Source: Sulfurovum sp. (GTDB taxonomy: Bacteria; Campylobacterota; Campylobacteria; Campylobacterales; Sulfurovaceae). From it: a stretch of 43,063 bases of DNA. The notes under the pieces are model-generated. The model was not told the DNA's origin and did no database searches. It worked only from the letters and a program-made list of their open reading frames with translations. Below are positions 24,351 through 33,410 of this stretch, piece by piece; positions within the stretch are counted from its first letter, which is position 1; the number at the start of each line of letters is the position of its first letter. The stretch spans positions 1 through 43,063 of the forward strand of contig JAKIUE010000006.1 of assembly GCA_021647715.1 (NCBI GenBank), read 5' to 3'. The position numbers and the translations under genes were made by a program.

Positions 24351-24908
24351 TTGAAAATTTTAATACTTGGTATAGGCAACGTTCTCTTTGGAGATGAAGG
24401 AGTTGGTGCACATCTCTCTAACTTGATAGAAGAAAAATATGATTTTATCTCAGATGAGCATCAGGTAGATGTGATTGATGGTGGTACATTAGCGCAAAGG
24501 CTTATACCTATTATTACAGATGGGTATGACAGAGTGCTTTTGATTGACTGCGTAAATGTAGATGATGGAGATATAGGAGATGTATACTGTTTTGATTTTG
24601 ATAAGGTACCAGACTATATTACTTGGAATGGGTCTGCACATGAAGTAGAAATGTTGCAAACCTTACAAATGATAGAACTCATGGGAGATTTACCACCTGT
24701 AAAGATTGTAGGTGTTGTACCGTATGTCATAGGGGAAGATACAACATTTTCTATGACAGATGAAGTTGTAGCAGCTACATTAACCATGGAAAAAGCCATT
24801 ATTGACTATATCAAAGATTTTGGCATTGATGTAAAAATAAAACAAGATATACAGATACGAGATGTGTCAGAAAACACCTATATTAAAGGGTTTGATGCAT
24901 GTTATTAG
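24351..24908 (+). CDS. hydD: Hydrogenase maturation endopeptidase
   Basis: HyaD/HybD-family protease that removes the C-terminal tail of the large subunit after nickel insertion. Motif GIGNVLFGDEGVG gives Glu16; LLIDCVN gives Asp66; GSAHEVEML gives His97: the three residues that bind the nickel of the immature enzyme. The start is TTG at 24351 with AAAGGA 6 bases upstream; the next Met in frame lies far inside the domain. Length is 185 residues. It overlaps hydE by 10 bases. The substrate HydB has Gln where cleavage is normally after His. Confidence 0.94.
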   Translation: MKILILGIGNVLFGDEGVGAHLSNLIEEKYDFISDEHQVDVIDGGTLAQRLIPIITDGYDRVLLIDCVNVDDGDIGDVYCFDFDKVPDYITWNGSAHEVEMLQTLQMIELMGDLPPVKIVGVVPYVIGEDTTFSMTDEVVAATLTMEKAIIDYIKDFGIDVKIKQDIQIRDVSENTYIKGFDACY

Positions 24909-26551
24909 AATGGAAGTTAGACTATCGCTCCTCTTCACAAATGTATGAAAAAATATTTTTAAGAGTATTAGAGGAGTTATCACTTCAAGGAAAAATACTA
25001 CGAGAACATTTTATATTGAAACTTTATGTAGAAGCAGAAGATAGTGAGATACTGGAGAAGTTTATTGAAAAATTCTCTTTGGCATTGCCACATTCTATTT
25101 TCTTATATGCAAGTGAGGCCAAGATTATTGATGAAATGCCTTCTGATATCTACGAATTAAAAAAGAGAAAAAAATTACCTTTACCTTTTTGCCCTACTTG
25201 TTTAGATGAAGTGATGGATGAAAATCATGTTAATTATTATAATATTTTTACAGAATGTAATGCTTGTGGGTATAGTGTGCAAGGTGAGACTAAATCCTAT
25301 AAAAAAGAGTTTGAAAATGCAGCAAAAGAGATAGCACAAGGGAAGATACTCAAACTCAATACTTTTTACGGTGCTTATTCAATAGGATTACCTACTGCTA
25401 CATGTAATCTTATCTCCTATGACATGCTTTGCTATGACCTCGCGACCATTGAGAAATATACACATGTTGAAAAGTATGAAATTACATCATTGGGGGCAGT
25501 AGAAAAGCCTCTTATTACGTGTAAGAAAAAAATGAAGTTTATTATGGATTATGAAGATGTTGAAGCTGACCTTATACGGTTTAAACTGCCAGATGACTTT
25601 ATACTACATTTATTGATGGAAGAGCTACATCGTTTAGGTATCGATATGGTTTTTATTTCTTCAGATAGTGTGAAAAATGATGCAATATTAATATTAAATG
25701 AGTTCAGAGATAATGTAACACCTATAGAAGTAGTAGCATCTGAAAAAGATTTAGTGGTTGTCAAAGGGAATAAGGGATTACCAAATTTAATGTTAGAGAC
25801 AAAAAATCCTACATTAAGAGCTTTTTATTCTGTTATGAAAGAACATAAACTAGAAGATGAGGTCGTAGCCAGTATTAACCTGAGTAAAAAATATGATAAC
25901 AATATTTTAATGTATGGAGAAAAATTTGGTGTTTTAGAATATATTTCGTTTAAATTTGAATTTGACTCCCTGAAAGAGATTTTTAACGAGATACAAGAAA
26001 CCAATGATTCAGGAATGAAGATTGTCGAAAACTATCAGAAAAAATTCCCTGAACATTTTGAAAGAATTTCTCATATTGTCTTTGAAGAAAAAAGTTTTAA
26101 TCTTTATACCTTATGGGGTATTGTTGCCATAGTATTGGATTTTACTAAAAGTACATCCCCATACGAAGCTGCAAAGGTTTTGGAAGAGAATGCCATATCA
26201 TTTTTAGGAGACAAAGGGCCAAGGATTGACTATAAGTTGTTGAAAAAAGGCAATACCGTGAGCCTAGATGCCTTAATGACGATACGTACTGCAATGAGCT
26301 TTAAGCTAGCAGGGGTAGATCAGCTTGGTCTCTCCTATGGTGTGATAGAGAGTTTTTTAGAGTTTATAGCCAATGAAGTGGACGATATGAAAGAGAAAAT
26401 GGAGGTCACTTCATTTGTTGCTACAGGTTCACTCTTAGAAAATAAACGTCTTTTTTCAAAAATGAGTAAAGAAATTTCTATCAATCATCCTCTTTATTTT
26501 AACAATCAAATTTCTATTGAAATGATTGAGAAAGAGGATTATGGGTATTAA
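24899..26551 (+). CDS. hydE: HypF-like hydrogenase maturation protein (HydE)
   Basis: Large cytoplasmic protein of 550 residues. CPTCLDEVMDENHVNYYNIF (98-117) plus CNACG (120-124) match the Zn finger of HypF (CPxC ... CxxCG), the protein that makes the cyanide ligand precursor for NiFe sites. The region after has lost the usual YrdC and Kae1-like catalytic motifs, as far as I can see by eye. This corresponds to HydE of Wolinella and Helicobacter, whose precise role is not known to me. The start at 24899 overlaps hydD. The second half is rich in Glu and Lys and lacks membrane segments. Confidence 0.8.
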   Translation: MLLEWKLDYRSSSQMYEKIFLRVLEELSLQGKILREHFILKLYVEAEDSEILEKFIEKFSLALPHSIFLYASEAKIIDEMPSDIYELKKRKKLPLPFCPTCLDEVMDENHVNYYNIFTECNACGYSVQGETKSYKKEFENAAKEIAQGKILKLNTFYGAYSIGLPTATCNLISYDMLCYDLATIEKYTHVEKYEITSLGAVEKPLITCKKKMKFIMDYEDVEADLIRFKLPDDFILHLLMEELHRLGIDMVFISSDSVKNDAILILNEFRDNVTPIEVVASEKDLVVVKGNKGLPNLMLETKNPTLRAFYSVMKEHKLEDEVVASINLSKKYDNNILMYGEKFGVLEYISFKFEFDSLKEIFNEIQETNDSGMKIVENYQKKFPEHFERISHIVFEEKSFNLYTLWGIVAIVLDFTKSTSPYEAAKVLEENAISFLGDKGPRIDYKLLKKGNTVSLDALMTIRTAMSFKLAGVDQLGLSYGVIESFLEFIANEVDDMKEKMEVTSFVATGSLLENKRLFSKMSKEISINHPLYFNNQISIEMIEKEDYGY

Positions 26552-26590
26552 TAGGTTATATATAAAATGTATGAAATAAAGGAGCATTTA

Positions 26591-26675
26591 TTGATTTGTA
26601 TCAATAAAATAGTTTTATTGTTAGGATAAAATAAATTTATAATGAATGATTATTCATTTAATTTTAAAAAGGAGG
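26591..26675 (+). promoter_or_regulatory. nrf operon promoter with FNR/CRP-type box
   Basis: TTGATTTGTATCAA (26591-26604) is a perfect TTGAT-N4-ATCAA. Its centre is 32 bases upstream of the centre of TAAAAT (26627-26632); a start near 26639 puts the box at -41.5. A second -10 candidate, TATAAT, lies at 26638-26643. AAGGAGG at 26669-26675 is the nrfH ribosome site. Confidence 0.65.
26641..26658. promoter_or_regulatory. 18-bp palindrome AATGAAT-GATT-ATTCATT in the nrf promoter
   Basis: Perfect 7-4-7 inverted repeat. It covers the predicted transcription start region and overlaps the alternative -10, a position suited to a repressor. The same element is found upstream of hydA and petA. Confidence 0.55.
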
Positions 26676-26679
26676 GAAG

Positions 26680-27216
26680 ATGAAAGAAAAGAGCACACTG
26701 AAAATAATTGCTATCATTGCATTTATTATCGCGGCTATCTTTTTTGTCTATATGGCGTACATTGCGAAAGCTTGGTCGTATTTGTTAAAAGATCCAAAAG
26801 CCTGTATTAACTGTCATGTGATGAACACGCAGTATGCTACGTGGCAACATAGTGCACATGGAGCTGCAGGGGTTACCTGTATTGAGTGTCACTTGCCTAC
26901 AGATAGTTTTATCAACAAGTATAAAGCTAAAGCAATTGATGGATGGAACCATACATTGGCATTTACATTTAATACCTATGATCCTGCGATCAAGATAAGT
27001 GAAGATGGTGCAAGAAGGGTACAAGAAAATTGTATATCTTGTCATAGCAGTCTGACATCACAGATAGGAGCAAATGCTGACAAATATCATAATTTTGTTC
27101 AACCCTATGTTGAAAATGGACGTAAATGTTGGGATTGTCACAGGAGTACACCACATGGAAAAGTGAGAGGTGTTACAACTACACCGCATAACCTTGGTGT
27201 TAAAGAAGTAAAATAA
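26680..27216 (+). CDS. nrfH: Tetrahaem cytochrome c quinol dehydrogenase NrfH
   Basis: NapC/NirT-family membrane cytochrome that oxidises menaquinol and feeds NrfA. One N-terminal helix (about residues 8-29) anchors a periplasmic domain with four CXXCH sites: Cys42-His46, Cys67-His71, Cys118-His122 and Cys150-His154. Length of 178 residues matches NrfH rather than the longer pentahaem relatives. It is followed by nrfA after 13 bases, the standard pair in epsilonproteobacterial nitrite ammonifiers. Confidence 0.96.
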   Translation: MKEKSTLKIIAIIAFIIAAIFFVYMAYIAKAWSYLLKDPKACINCHVMNTQYATWQHSAHGAAGVTCIECHLPTDSFINKYKAKAIDGWNHTLAFTFNTYDPAIKISEDGARRVQENCISCHSSLTSQIGANADKYHNFVQPYVENGRKCWDCHRSTPHGKVRGVTTTPHNLGVKEVK

Positions 27217-27229
27217 AAAGGAGAAGAAG

Positions 27230-28840
27230 ATGAAAATAAATTACAAATTTCTACTTGCAGGGTCAATACTTGCGATAGGGACAATGGCATTGTTAGCACA
27301 AAGTGTAAATAAAAGAGAAGCAGAGCGCGTAGCGTTAGCTACCTCACCTGTCGTAGCACAAGAGGTCAAGCATAAAAGTGAAGAGTGGGCACGTTACTAC
27401 CCTAGACAATACAGCTCATGGAAAAAAACGAAAGAGAGTGATAAGCTAGAAGATGCATTAGCAGATAAACCACAGTTACCAGTATTATGGGCTGGATATG
27501 GATTTGCAAAAGATTACAATATGCCTCGTGGTCACTATTATGCATTGCAAGATAATGTAAATTCACTCAGAACAGGTGCTCCTGTAGATGGGAAAACTGG
27601 ACCAATGCCAACAGCATGTTGGACGTGTAAATCTCCTGATGTTCCTAGAATACAAGAGAGAGATGGAGAGCTAGAGTACTTTACAGGTAAGTGGGCAAAG
27701 TATGGACATGAGATAGTAAATACAATTGGTTGTGCTAACTGTCATTCAAATGAAACAGGAGAGCTAACAGTAAGAGTTCCTCACCTAAATAGAGCATTAA
27801 AAGCAGCGGGTCTTCCTACCTTTGAAGAGTCTACACATCAAGAAAAAAGAAGTTTGGTTTGTGCACAGTGTCACAGTGAGTATTACTTTAAGAAAACAGA
27901 GTGGACAGATAAAAATGGAAAGAAAAAAGTTGCAAACGTGGTTACTTACCCATGGGCAAATGGATTGACTGTTGAAGGTGCTGAGAAGTATTATAATGAT
28001 ATAAACTTTACAGATTGGACAAATAAAATTTCTAAAACAAAAATGTTAAAAGCACAACACCCAGGATATGCTATCTTTAAAACTGGTATTCATGGACAAA
28101 AAGGTGTATCGTGTGCAGATTGTCACATGCCTTATACACAAGAGGGTTCAGTAAAATATTCTGATCACCAGCTACAAAGTCCACTAAATACAATGGATAG
28201 AAGCTGTATGCCATGTCACAGAGAGAGTGAGAAAAAACTTACAAGCATTGTGCATAGAAAATATGAAAGAAGAGAGCAACTAGATGAGTTAACTATGGAT
28301 AACTTGGCGAAGGCTCACTTAGAAGTAGCTAAAGCGATGGAAGTTGGAGCCACTGATGAAGAGTTAGCACCAGTAAGAGCAGACATTCGTTCTGCACAAT
28401 GGAAATGGGATTATGCAGTAGCATCACACCCAGCATTCTTCCATGCACCCGAAGAGTCATTAAGAATCTTATCCATGGCAAATGAAGGTGCAATGCAAGC
28501 AAGATTAAAAGTTGTAGGAGTATTGGCTAAACATGGTGTAATGAACTATGAAGCTCCAGACTTCTCTTCAAAAGATAAAGCACAGGCACTTGCAGGTGTT
28601 CCGTATGAAAAGCTAGTAGATGAAAAAATGAAGTTTAAAGCTACCCTTGAAAAAGAGTGGTATAAACAAGCAGAGAAAAATGGCAACTTAAATGCTGCTA
28701 AATCACGTGTTGGATTAGATAATACTGAAACTGCTTACTCTAAAGATGGTAAGAAAAAAGAGATGAAAAAAGAGGCAGCTCCTGCACCAGTAGCAGAAGC
28801 TCCAGTACAAACTGCAACTGATGCACCCGCATCGTACTAA
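27230..28840 (+). CDS. nrfA: Cytochrome c nitrite reductase NrfA (ammonia-forming)
   Basis: Periplasmic pentahaem enzyme that reduces nitrite to ammonium with six electrons. Signal peptide at residues 1-23. The active-site haem motif is CWTCK (130-134) with Lys ligand; the others are Cys168-His172, Cys211-His215, Cys295-His299 and Cys326-His330. Catalytic Arg114 (NSLRTG), Tyr218 (CHSEYYF) and His277 (AQHPGY) are in place, as are Lys274 and Gln276 of the calcium site. The C-terminal 30 residues are an Ala/Pro-rich, low-complexity tail (EAAPAPVAEAPVQT), which is unusual. A CcsBA gene downstream can supply haem attachment to the CXXCK site. Confidence 0.97.
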   Translation: MKINYKFLLAGSILAIGTMALLAQSVNKREAERVALATSPVVAQEVKHKSEEWARYYPRQYSSWKKTKESDKLEDALADKPQLPVLWAGYGFAKDYNMPRGHYYALQDNVNSLRTGAPVDGKTGPMPTACWTCKSPDVPRIQERDGELEYFTGKWAKYGHEIVNTIGCANCHSNETGELTVRVPHLNRALKAAGLPTFEESTHQEKRSLVCAQCHSEYYFKKTEWTDKNGKKKVANVVTYPWANGLTVEGAEKYYNDINFTDWTNKISKTKMLKAQHPGYAIFKTGIHGQKGVSCADCHMPYTQEGSVKYSDHQLQSPLNTMDRSCMPCHRESEKKLTSIVHRKYERREQLDELTMDNLAKAHLEVAKAMEVGATDEELAPVRADIRSAQWKWDYAVASHPAFFHAPEESLRILSMANEGAMQARLKVVGVLAKHGVMNYEAPDFSSKDKAQALAGVPYEKLVDEKMKFKATLEKEWYKQAEKNGNLNAAKSRVGLDNTETAYSKDGKKKEMKKEAAPAPVAEAPVQTATDAPASY

Positions 28841-28857
28841 GATTATTTTTTAATCTT

Positions 28858-28887
28858 TTACCTAAAGGGTTTATCCCCCTTGGGTAA
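28858..28887 (+). terminator. Hairpin after nrfA
   Basis: TTACCTAAAGGG (28858-28869) pairs with CCCCTTGGGTAA (28876-28887) through 12 bp with two G-U pairs. A second small hairpin (28896-28911) follows and ends in TTTTT. Together they may end or dampen transcription between nrfA and ccsBA. Confidence 0.55.
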
Positions 28888-28961
28888 TGTAGTTTAAAGT
28901 AAAGTTACTTTTTAGTTATTTTATTTTGAACTTCTAAATATTTTTATTAGAAAGGTACTAG

Positions 28962-31349
28962 ATGTTTTACAAGATGGTTTCTTCATATAAACTCATGATA
29001 GGGTTGTTTATGATTTTAGCTATAGGGGCATCTGTAGGTACGTTTATAGAAAATGACTATGGTTCAGCACGTGCAAAAGAGCTTGTTTATAATGCTTGGT
29101 GGTATCAGCTTAGTTTTTTTATAGCTTCTATTAACCTCATAGTAGTCATAGACAAAACAAAGATGTACCGTGTCAAAGCACGTACACTGTTTCATGGTGC
29201 ATTTATCATCATCCTTTTTGGTGCAGCAGTGACGCATTACTTTGGGCTTGATGGCATGATGCATATCCGTGAAGGTGAAAAGTCAAATATCATTAAGATA
29301 GGGGATGAACAGGTAGAGACGCCTTTTTACATAGCACTAAAAGACTTTACGCTCACACGCTACCCAGGGAGTCGTTCTCCTTCAGAATTTAGCTCTGATG
29401 TCACTGTGATAGATGAAGAAAATGACAAAAAATTTGATGCGCAAATTTATATGAATAACACCCTAGTATATGGAGGGTATAAGTTTTTTCAAACATCGTA
29501 TGATGATGATGAAAAGGGGACAAAACTCTCTGTCAATAAAGACCCAGGTGTGGAGATAACGTATATAGGGTATGCACTACTTTTTTTAGGGCTTATCTTA
29601 AATCTTTTCGATAAAAAATCAAGATTTCAATACCTGATAGCCAAAATGAGAAAAATGCCTATAGCTTCTATGCTTTTACCTTTACTTTTTATTGCTTTGC
29701 ATACACCTTCAAATGCAGGGGGATATGGTGAGTACATAGATACTTATTTAGAAGAACATAGAGAAAATTCAAAGGTACTTTCTCAAGCCTTTGGTACTTT
29801 GGTTGTACAAGGACCTGTAGGGCGCATGAAACCTCTTGATACACAAAATAGAGAAGTGCTTTCAAAACTCACTGGTAGAACTTCATGGGAAGGTATGGAT
29901 GCTAATCAGGTAGTGTTAGGGATGTTTTCACGTCCTGAATTATGGAAAAAAGTAAATATCATTAGGATAAAAACGCCAAGATTAAGAGAAAAATTAGGCG
30001 TAGATAAATATCAAAAACTTGTAAAATTTACAGATTTTTTTGACAATAATGGAAGCTACAAGCTCACAGCTGAAGTAGAACGTGCAAATCAGTTAGTACC
30101 CTCAAAAAGAGGTACATTTGAGAGAGACTTGATACAAGCAGATGAGAGACTCAACATCGCTTTTATGTCTTACCGCGGAGTGCTTCTCACCCTTTTCCCT
30201 TTACAAAATAATGAACGTAATAAGTGGGTAGATTTTAAAACCATGTTTGCTACTTCTGATAATTCAAAAATTAAAAGAAGCACAAGTAGATTGCTCGATG
30301 CTGCATACAATAGGCAATACGACAAAGGATTTTCTTATATAGAAGATATTAGTGCGTATCAAAAAGAGTTTGGTAAGCGTGTCTACCCTGATGAAAAAAA
30401 ACTAGAGGTTGAAATATGGTTTAATAATATTTCTCTATTTTTTAGGCTCTCTATGGTCTATCTTATTTTTGGTTTGGTATTGTTAGTGTATGGCATCACT
30501 TCGATGTTTTACAATAGACTTATCTCTTCTAAAATAAAAGCACTGGTTAGTCTACTTGCTTTTGTACTGTTTGCTATACATACTTTTGGGATAGGTCTTA
30601 GATGGTATATAGGGGGCTATGCCCCTATCTCCAATACCTATGAGACGATGGTCTATATTGCCTATGCTTCTGTTTTGGCAGGGGTAGTGTTTCTACGAAA
30701 ATCAACTATCGCATTGAGTGCCTCATTTATGATGGCAGGTATTTTCATATTTGCTGCATATTTAGGCGAGATAGACCCAGAGATAACCAATTTGGTACCT
30801 GTACTTAAATCGTATTGGCTCTCTGTACATGTCTCTGTGATTACAGCAAGTTATGGTTTCTTTGGGGTAGGTGCGATATTGGGACTCATCACTCTCATAC
30901 TCTTTATGTTAAGGAGTGATACTCGTAAACACATAGATACACATATCAAAAACATACGACATATCAATGAGGTGGCGTTAACACTTGGGTTGACACTTTT
31001 AGTGATAGGTAACTTTTTAGGTGGTATCTGGGCAAATGAGTCTTGGGGTCGCTACTGGGGTTGGGATCCTAAAGAGACGTGGGCATATATCTCTATATTG
31101 GTTTATGTGATGGTACTTCATATACGATTGATAAAATCATGGTATTCTGTGTATCTCTTTTCAGTACTCTCAGTACTATCATTTTTTTCTATACTTATGA
31201 CATACTTTGGGGTGAACTTTTACTTAGCAGGTATGCACTCTTATGCAACAGGTGACCCTGTACCTATACCAAACTGGGTATACATCATTTCAGGGATAGT
31301 CTTGCTGATGATGGCTTTAGCATATCCTAGAAGAAAATTAAACAAATAA
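28962..31349 (+). CDS. ccsBA: Fused cytochrome c haem lyase CcsBA (NrfI-like)
   Basis: System II haem exporter and ligase for c-type cytochromes. The N-terminal ResB/CcsB part has helices from residue 1, the SVGTFIENDYGS motif and a large periplasmic region to about residue 480; the C-terminal CcsA part has helices and the Trp-rich haem-binding WWD motif (SWGRYWGWDPKETWAY) around residue 695, with the flanking His in LKSYWLSVHVSVITASYG. The fusion of 795 residues is typical of Campylobacterota. In Wolinella the homologue in the nrf operon (NrfI) attaches haem to the CXXCK site; the position after nrfA suggests the same here, but it may also serve all c-type cytochromes in this window. Confidence 0.93.
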   Translation: MFYKMVSSYKLMIGLFMILAIGASVGTFIENDYGSARAKELVYNAWWYQLSFFIASINLIVVIDKTKMYRVKARTLFHGAFIIILFGAAVTHYFGLDGMMHIREGEKSNIIKIGDEQVETPFYIALKDFTLTRYPGSRSPSEFSSDVTVIDEENDKKFDAQIYMNNTLVYGGYKFFQTSYDDDEKGTKLSVNKDPGVEITYIGYALLFLGLILNLFDKKSRFQYLIAKMRKMPIASMLLPLLFIALHTPSNAGGYGEYIDTYLEEHRENSKVLSQAFGTLVVQGPVGRMKPLDTQNREVLSKLTGRTSWEGMDANQVVLGMFSRPELWKKVNIIRIKTPRLREKLGVDKYQKLVKFTDFFDNNGSYKLTAEVERANQLVPSKRGTFERDLIQADERLNIAFMSYRGVLLTLFPLQNNERNKWVDFKTMFATSDNSKIKRSTSRLLDAAYNRQYDKGFSYIEDISAYQKEFGKRVYPDEKKLEVEIWFNNISLFFRLSMVYLIFGLVLLVYGITSMFYNRLISSKIKALVSLLAFVLFAIHTFGIGLRWYIGGYAPISNTYETMVYIAYASVLAGVVFLRKSTIALSASFMMAGIFIFAAYLGEIDPEITNLVPVLKSYWLSVHVSVITASYGFFGVGAILGLITLILFMLRSDTRKHIDTHIKNIRHINEVALTLGLTLLVIGNFLGGIWANESWGRYWGWDPKETWAYISILVYVMVLHIRLIKSWYSVYLFSVLSVLSFFSILMTYFGVNFYLAGMHSYATGDPVPIPNWVYIISGIVLLMMALAYPRRKLNK

Positions 31350-31360
31350 AAGGAAAAATA

Positions 31361-31801
31361 ATGAAAAAAATGAGTTTATTGATCGCAACGACATGTATGA
31401 TTATGGCTACAGAGTCAGGCACACTAAAAGATATGGTACAAAGCATAGATGTAAATACCACACAAAAAGAGATGAAAGCAGTAAATCCACATAAAACACA
31501 AAATAATAACCCTTATTATGAAGGTGAAGTAGTGACTGTAGAACAAGCAGGTGCATATACCTACCTAGAAATCAAAGAAAAAACAGAAAAAACATTTTGG
31601 GTGGCTGTGAATTCGGCGGATGTTAAAGTAGGTGACTATGTACGTTTCCAAAAAGAACTTGTTACTCAAAATTTTAAAAGTAAAGCATTGAAAAAAACTT
31701 TTGATGAGTTGATGTTTGCTTCTAGCTTACAACAAAGAATCATCAAAGACATCAGTGATGAAAATAAAACGCAAGAAAATCCAAAAATTAAAACACACTA
31801 A
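31361..31801 (+). CDS. NrfJ-like periplasmic protein
   Basis: A 146-residue exported protein: Met-Lys-Lys start with a hydrophobic stretch (MSLLIATTCMIMA), then a small beta-rich domain (YYEGEVVTVEQAGAYTYLEIKEKTEKTFWVAV, VKVGDYVRFQKEL) of OB-fold look, and a helical tail. From memory this matches NrfJ-related proteins encoded beside nrfHAI in Wolinella and relatives, of unknown function. AAGGA precedes the ATG, 11 bases after ccsBA, so it is in the same transcript. No cysteines remain after the signal, so it is neither a haem protein nor, apparently, a lipoprotein. Confidence 0.75.
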   Translation: MKKMSLLIATTCMIMATESGTLKDMVQSIDVNTTQKEMKAVNPHKTQNNNPYYEGEVVTVEQAGAYTYLEIKEKTEKTFWVAVNSADVKVGDYVRFQKELVTQNFKSKALKKTFDELMFASSLQQRIIKDISDENKTQENPKIKTH

Positions 31802-31817
31802 TCAAACATGAAATATG

Positions 31818-31854
31818 ATAAAATCCTTTATGTTATTTAGATAAAGGATTTTAT
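31818..31854 (+). promoter_or_regulatory. Perfect 14-bp hairpin covering the ribosome site of the transporter
   Basis: ATAAAATCCTTTAT (31818-31831), 9-base loop, ATAAAGGATTTTAT (31841-31854): a perfect 14-bp stem. The right arm contains AAAGGA (31843-31848), the ribosome site, and its last base is the first base of the TTG start codon. Confidence 0.6.
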
Positions 31855-33317
31855 TGTTAGATATTATCATGACACCTATCCGTGCTTTGAGGGTACGGTA
31901 CATTCCCTTACTTCTTATTTATTTTGCTTATGGTTCGTCAGTATTTGTAGGTATTGCAGGAAGTTTTTGGGTTAAAAAAGAACTATCCCTTTCTGCTGAA
32001 GACTTAGTGGCACTTGGTGTATGGCTCACAGTTCCTTGGACGATTAAGATGATATTTGGGCAGATGGTAGATTCTATAACAATATTTGGCTCTAATCGAA
32101 AAGTGTATGTATTTATAGGTGCTTTGTTAATGACACTTAGTACTGTTTTACTTATAGGAATTATAGGGGAACATGCTTGGATAGCAGACTATAGTAAAGA
32201 AAGTATTTATATCTTTGCTTCTGTATTGGGGGTAGTGGGGTATGTAATGCAGGATGTCGTAGCAGATACCATGACTACTGAAGTGGTAGACAAAACACAA
32301 TCTCCTGAAGATATCAAAAAAGAGTTAGCTATCATACAGGTACTTGCACGTCTTTCGTTGGGCCTTGCAGTTTTTGTGATGGGATGGCTTGGAGGAGAAC
32401 TTTCTAGTATTTATGATTATGAAACAGTCTATATACTCTCTTTATTTATCCCTATACTCTCTATAGTAGGTGTTTTAGCAGTAAAGTTGAATCCTGTAGA
32501 TGTATCACCGTTAAATAAAAAAGTTTTTTTTGGAGGTATGCTCTTTGCTGTCTTTGTAGTACTTATAGGGTATAACGATATACCTTATTCACAAGAGATA
32601 GTATTTGTAGTATCTTTGGGAGTTGTACTTTATTTATTGAGCACATTGATTGAAGACTTGGATGCAAATACGATTAAACATATCAAAATGGCGATGATTG
32701 TTATCTTCGTCTATAGAGCCATGCCATCAGTGGGACCTGCTTTACAATGGTGGGAGATAGATGTACTCAGGTTTGATGAAGCATTTTTTGCCAAACTTGC
32801 TATGATAGGTGGGGGGATTGCTCTGGCAGGTATGTGGTTTGCTGCAAAGTTTATCGTTGACAGATCTATAGGTAAGGTACTTATTTTTCTTACCATCATT
32901 AGTACAATTCTTGCAATGCCTATTTTAGGAATGTATTATGATATACATACCATGCTTGGGCTAGATGCTAGAACAATTGCCGTGGTTGACACGGCGTTAG
33001 CCTCTCCTTTTGACTATATAGCAGGGGTACTTATGCTTACACTTGTGGCGATATACGCACCTGAAGGAAAGAAAGGCACATGGTTTGCGTTGATGGCATC
33101 GTTGATGAATATTGCATTAAGTGCCTCAGGACTTTTTAGTAAATATCTCAATAAGGTCTTTGTTCTTACACGAGAGATAAAAGAAAATGGTGTTGTAGTA
33201 ACGCCTGCAAACTATGATGATTTGGGTATTTTACTTTGGATTGTGATAGGTGTAGGGTTTGTGGTTCCTATCGTAACGATATGGATGTTTAATCCAGACC
33301 CAACTCATAATAAATAA
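31854..33317 (+). CDS. BT1/MFS-type membrane transporter
   Basis: Polytopic membrane protein of 487 residues with about 12 helices. LLIYFAYGSSVFVGIAGSFWVKKELSLSAEDLVALGVWLTVPWTIKMIFGQMVDSI is the N-terminal MFS-like signature, and GYVMQDVVADTMTTEVVDK resembles the folate-biopterin (BT1) and AmpG families. The substrate cannot be told. The start is TTG at 31854 (AAAGGA 5 bases upstream); the first ATG at 31869 would lose five residues and has no ribosome site at proper distance. The gene follows the NrfJ-like gene, but the hairpin suggests separate control. Confidence 0.8.
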   Translation: MLDIIMTPIRALRVRYIPLLLIYFAYGSSVFVGIAGSFWVKKELSLSAEDLVALGVWLTVPWTIKMIFGQMVDSITIFGSNRKVYVFIGALLMTLSTVLLIGIIGEHAWIADYSKESIYIFASVLGVVGYVMQDVVADTMTTEVVDKTQSPEDIKKELAIIQVLARLSLGLAVFVMGWLGGELSSIYDYETVYILSLFIPILSIVGVLAVKLNPVDVSPLNKKVFFGGMLFAVFVVLIGYNDIPYSQEIVFVVSLGVVLYLLSTLIEDLDANTIKHIKMAMIVIFVYRAMPSVGPALQWWEIDVLRFDEAFFAKLAMIGGGIALAGMWFAAKFIVDRSIGKVLIFLTIISTILAMPILGMYYDIHTMLGLDARTIAVVDTALASPFDYIAGVLMLTLVAIYAPEGKKGTWFALMASLMNIALSASGLFSKYLNKVFVLTREIKENGVVVTPANYDDLGILLWIVIGVGFVVPIVTIWMFNPDPTHNK

Positions 33318-33369
33318 TGATGATTATAGTACCACATAATAAGTTCAGCTTTATTTTTTAAAATTTAAC

Positions 33370-33405
33370 TATAATATAAGACGTATAAATTATTGAATTA
33401 AGGGG
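33370..33405 (+). promoter_or_regulatory. Promoter and ribosome site of the small secreted protein gene
   Basis: TATAAT (33370-33375) and AAGGGG (33400-33405), 5 bases before the ATG. Confidence 0.5.
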
Positions 33406-33410
33406 TTAAC

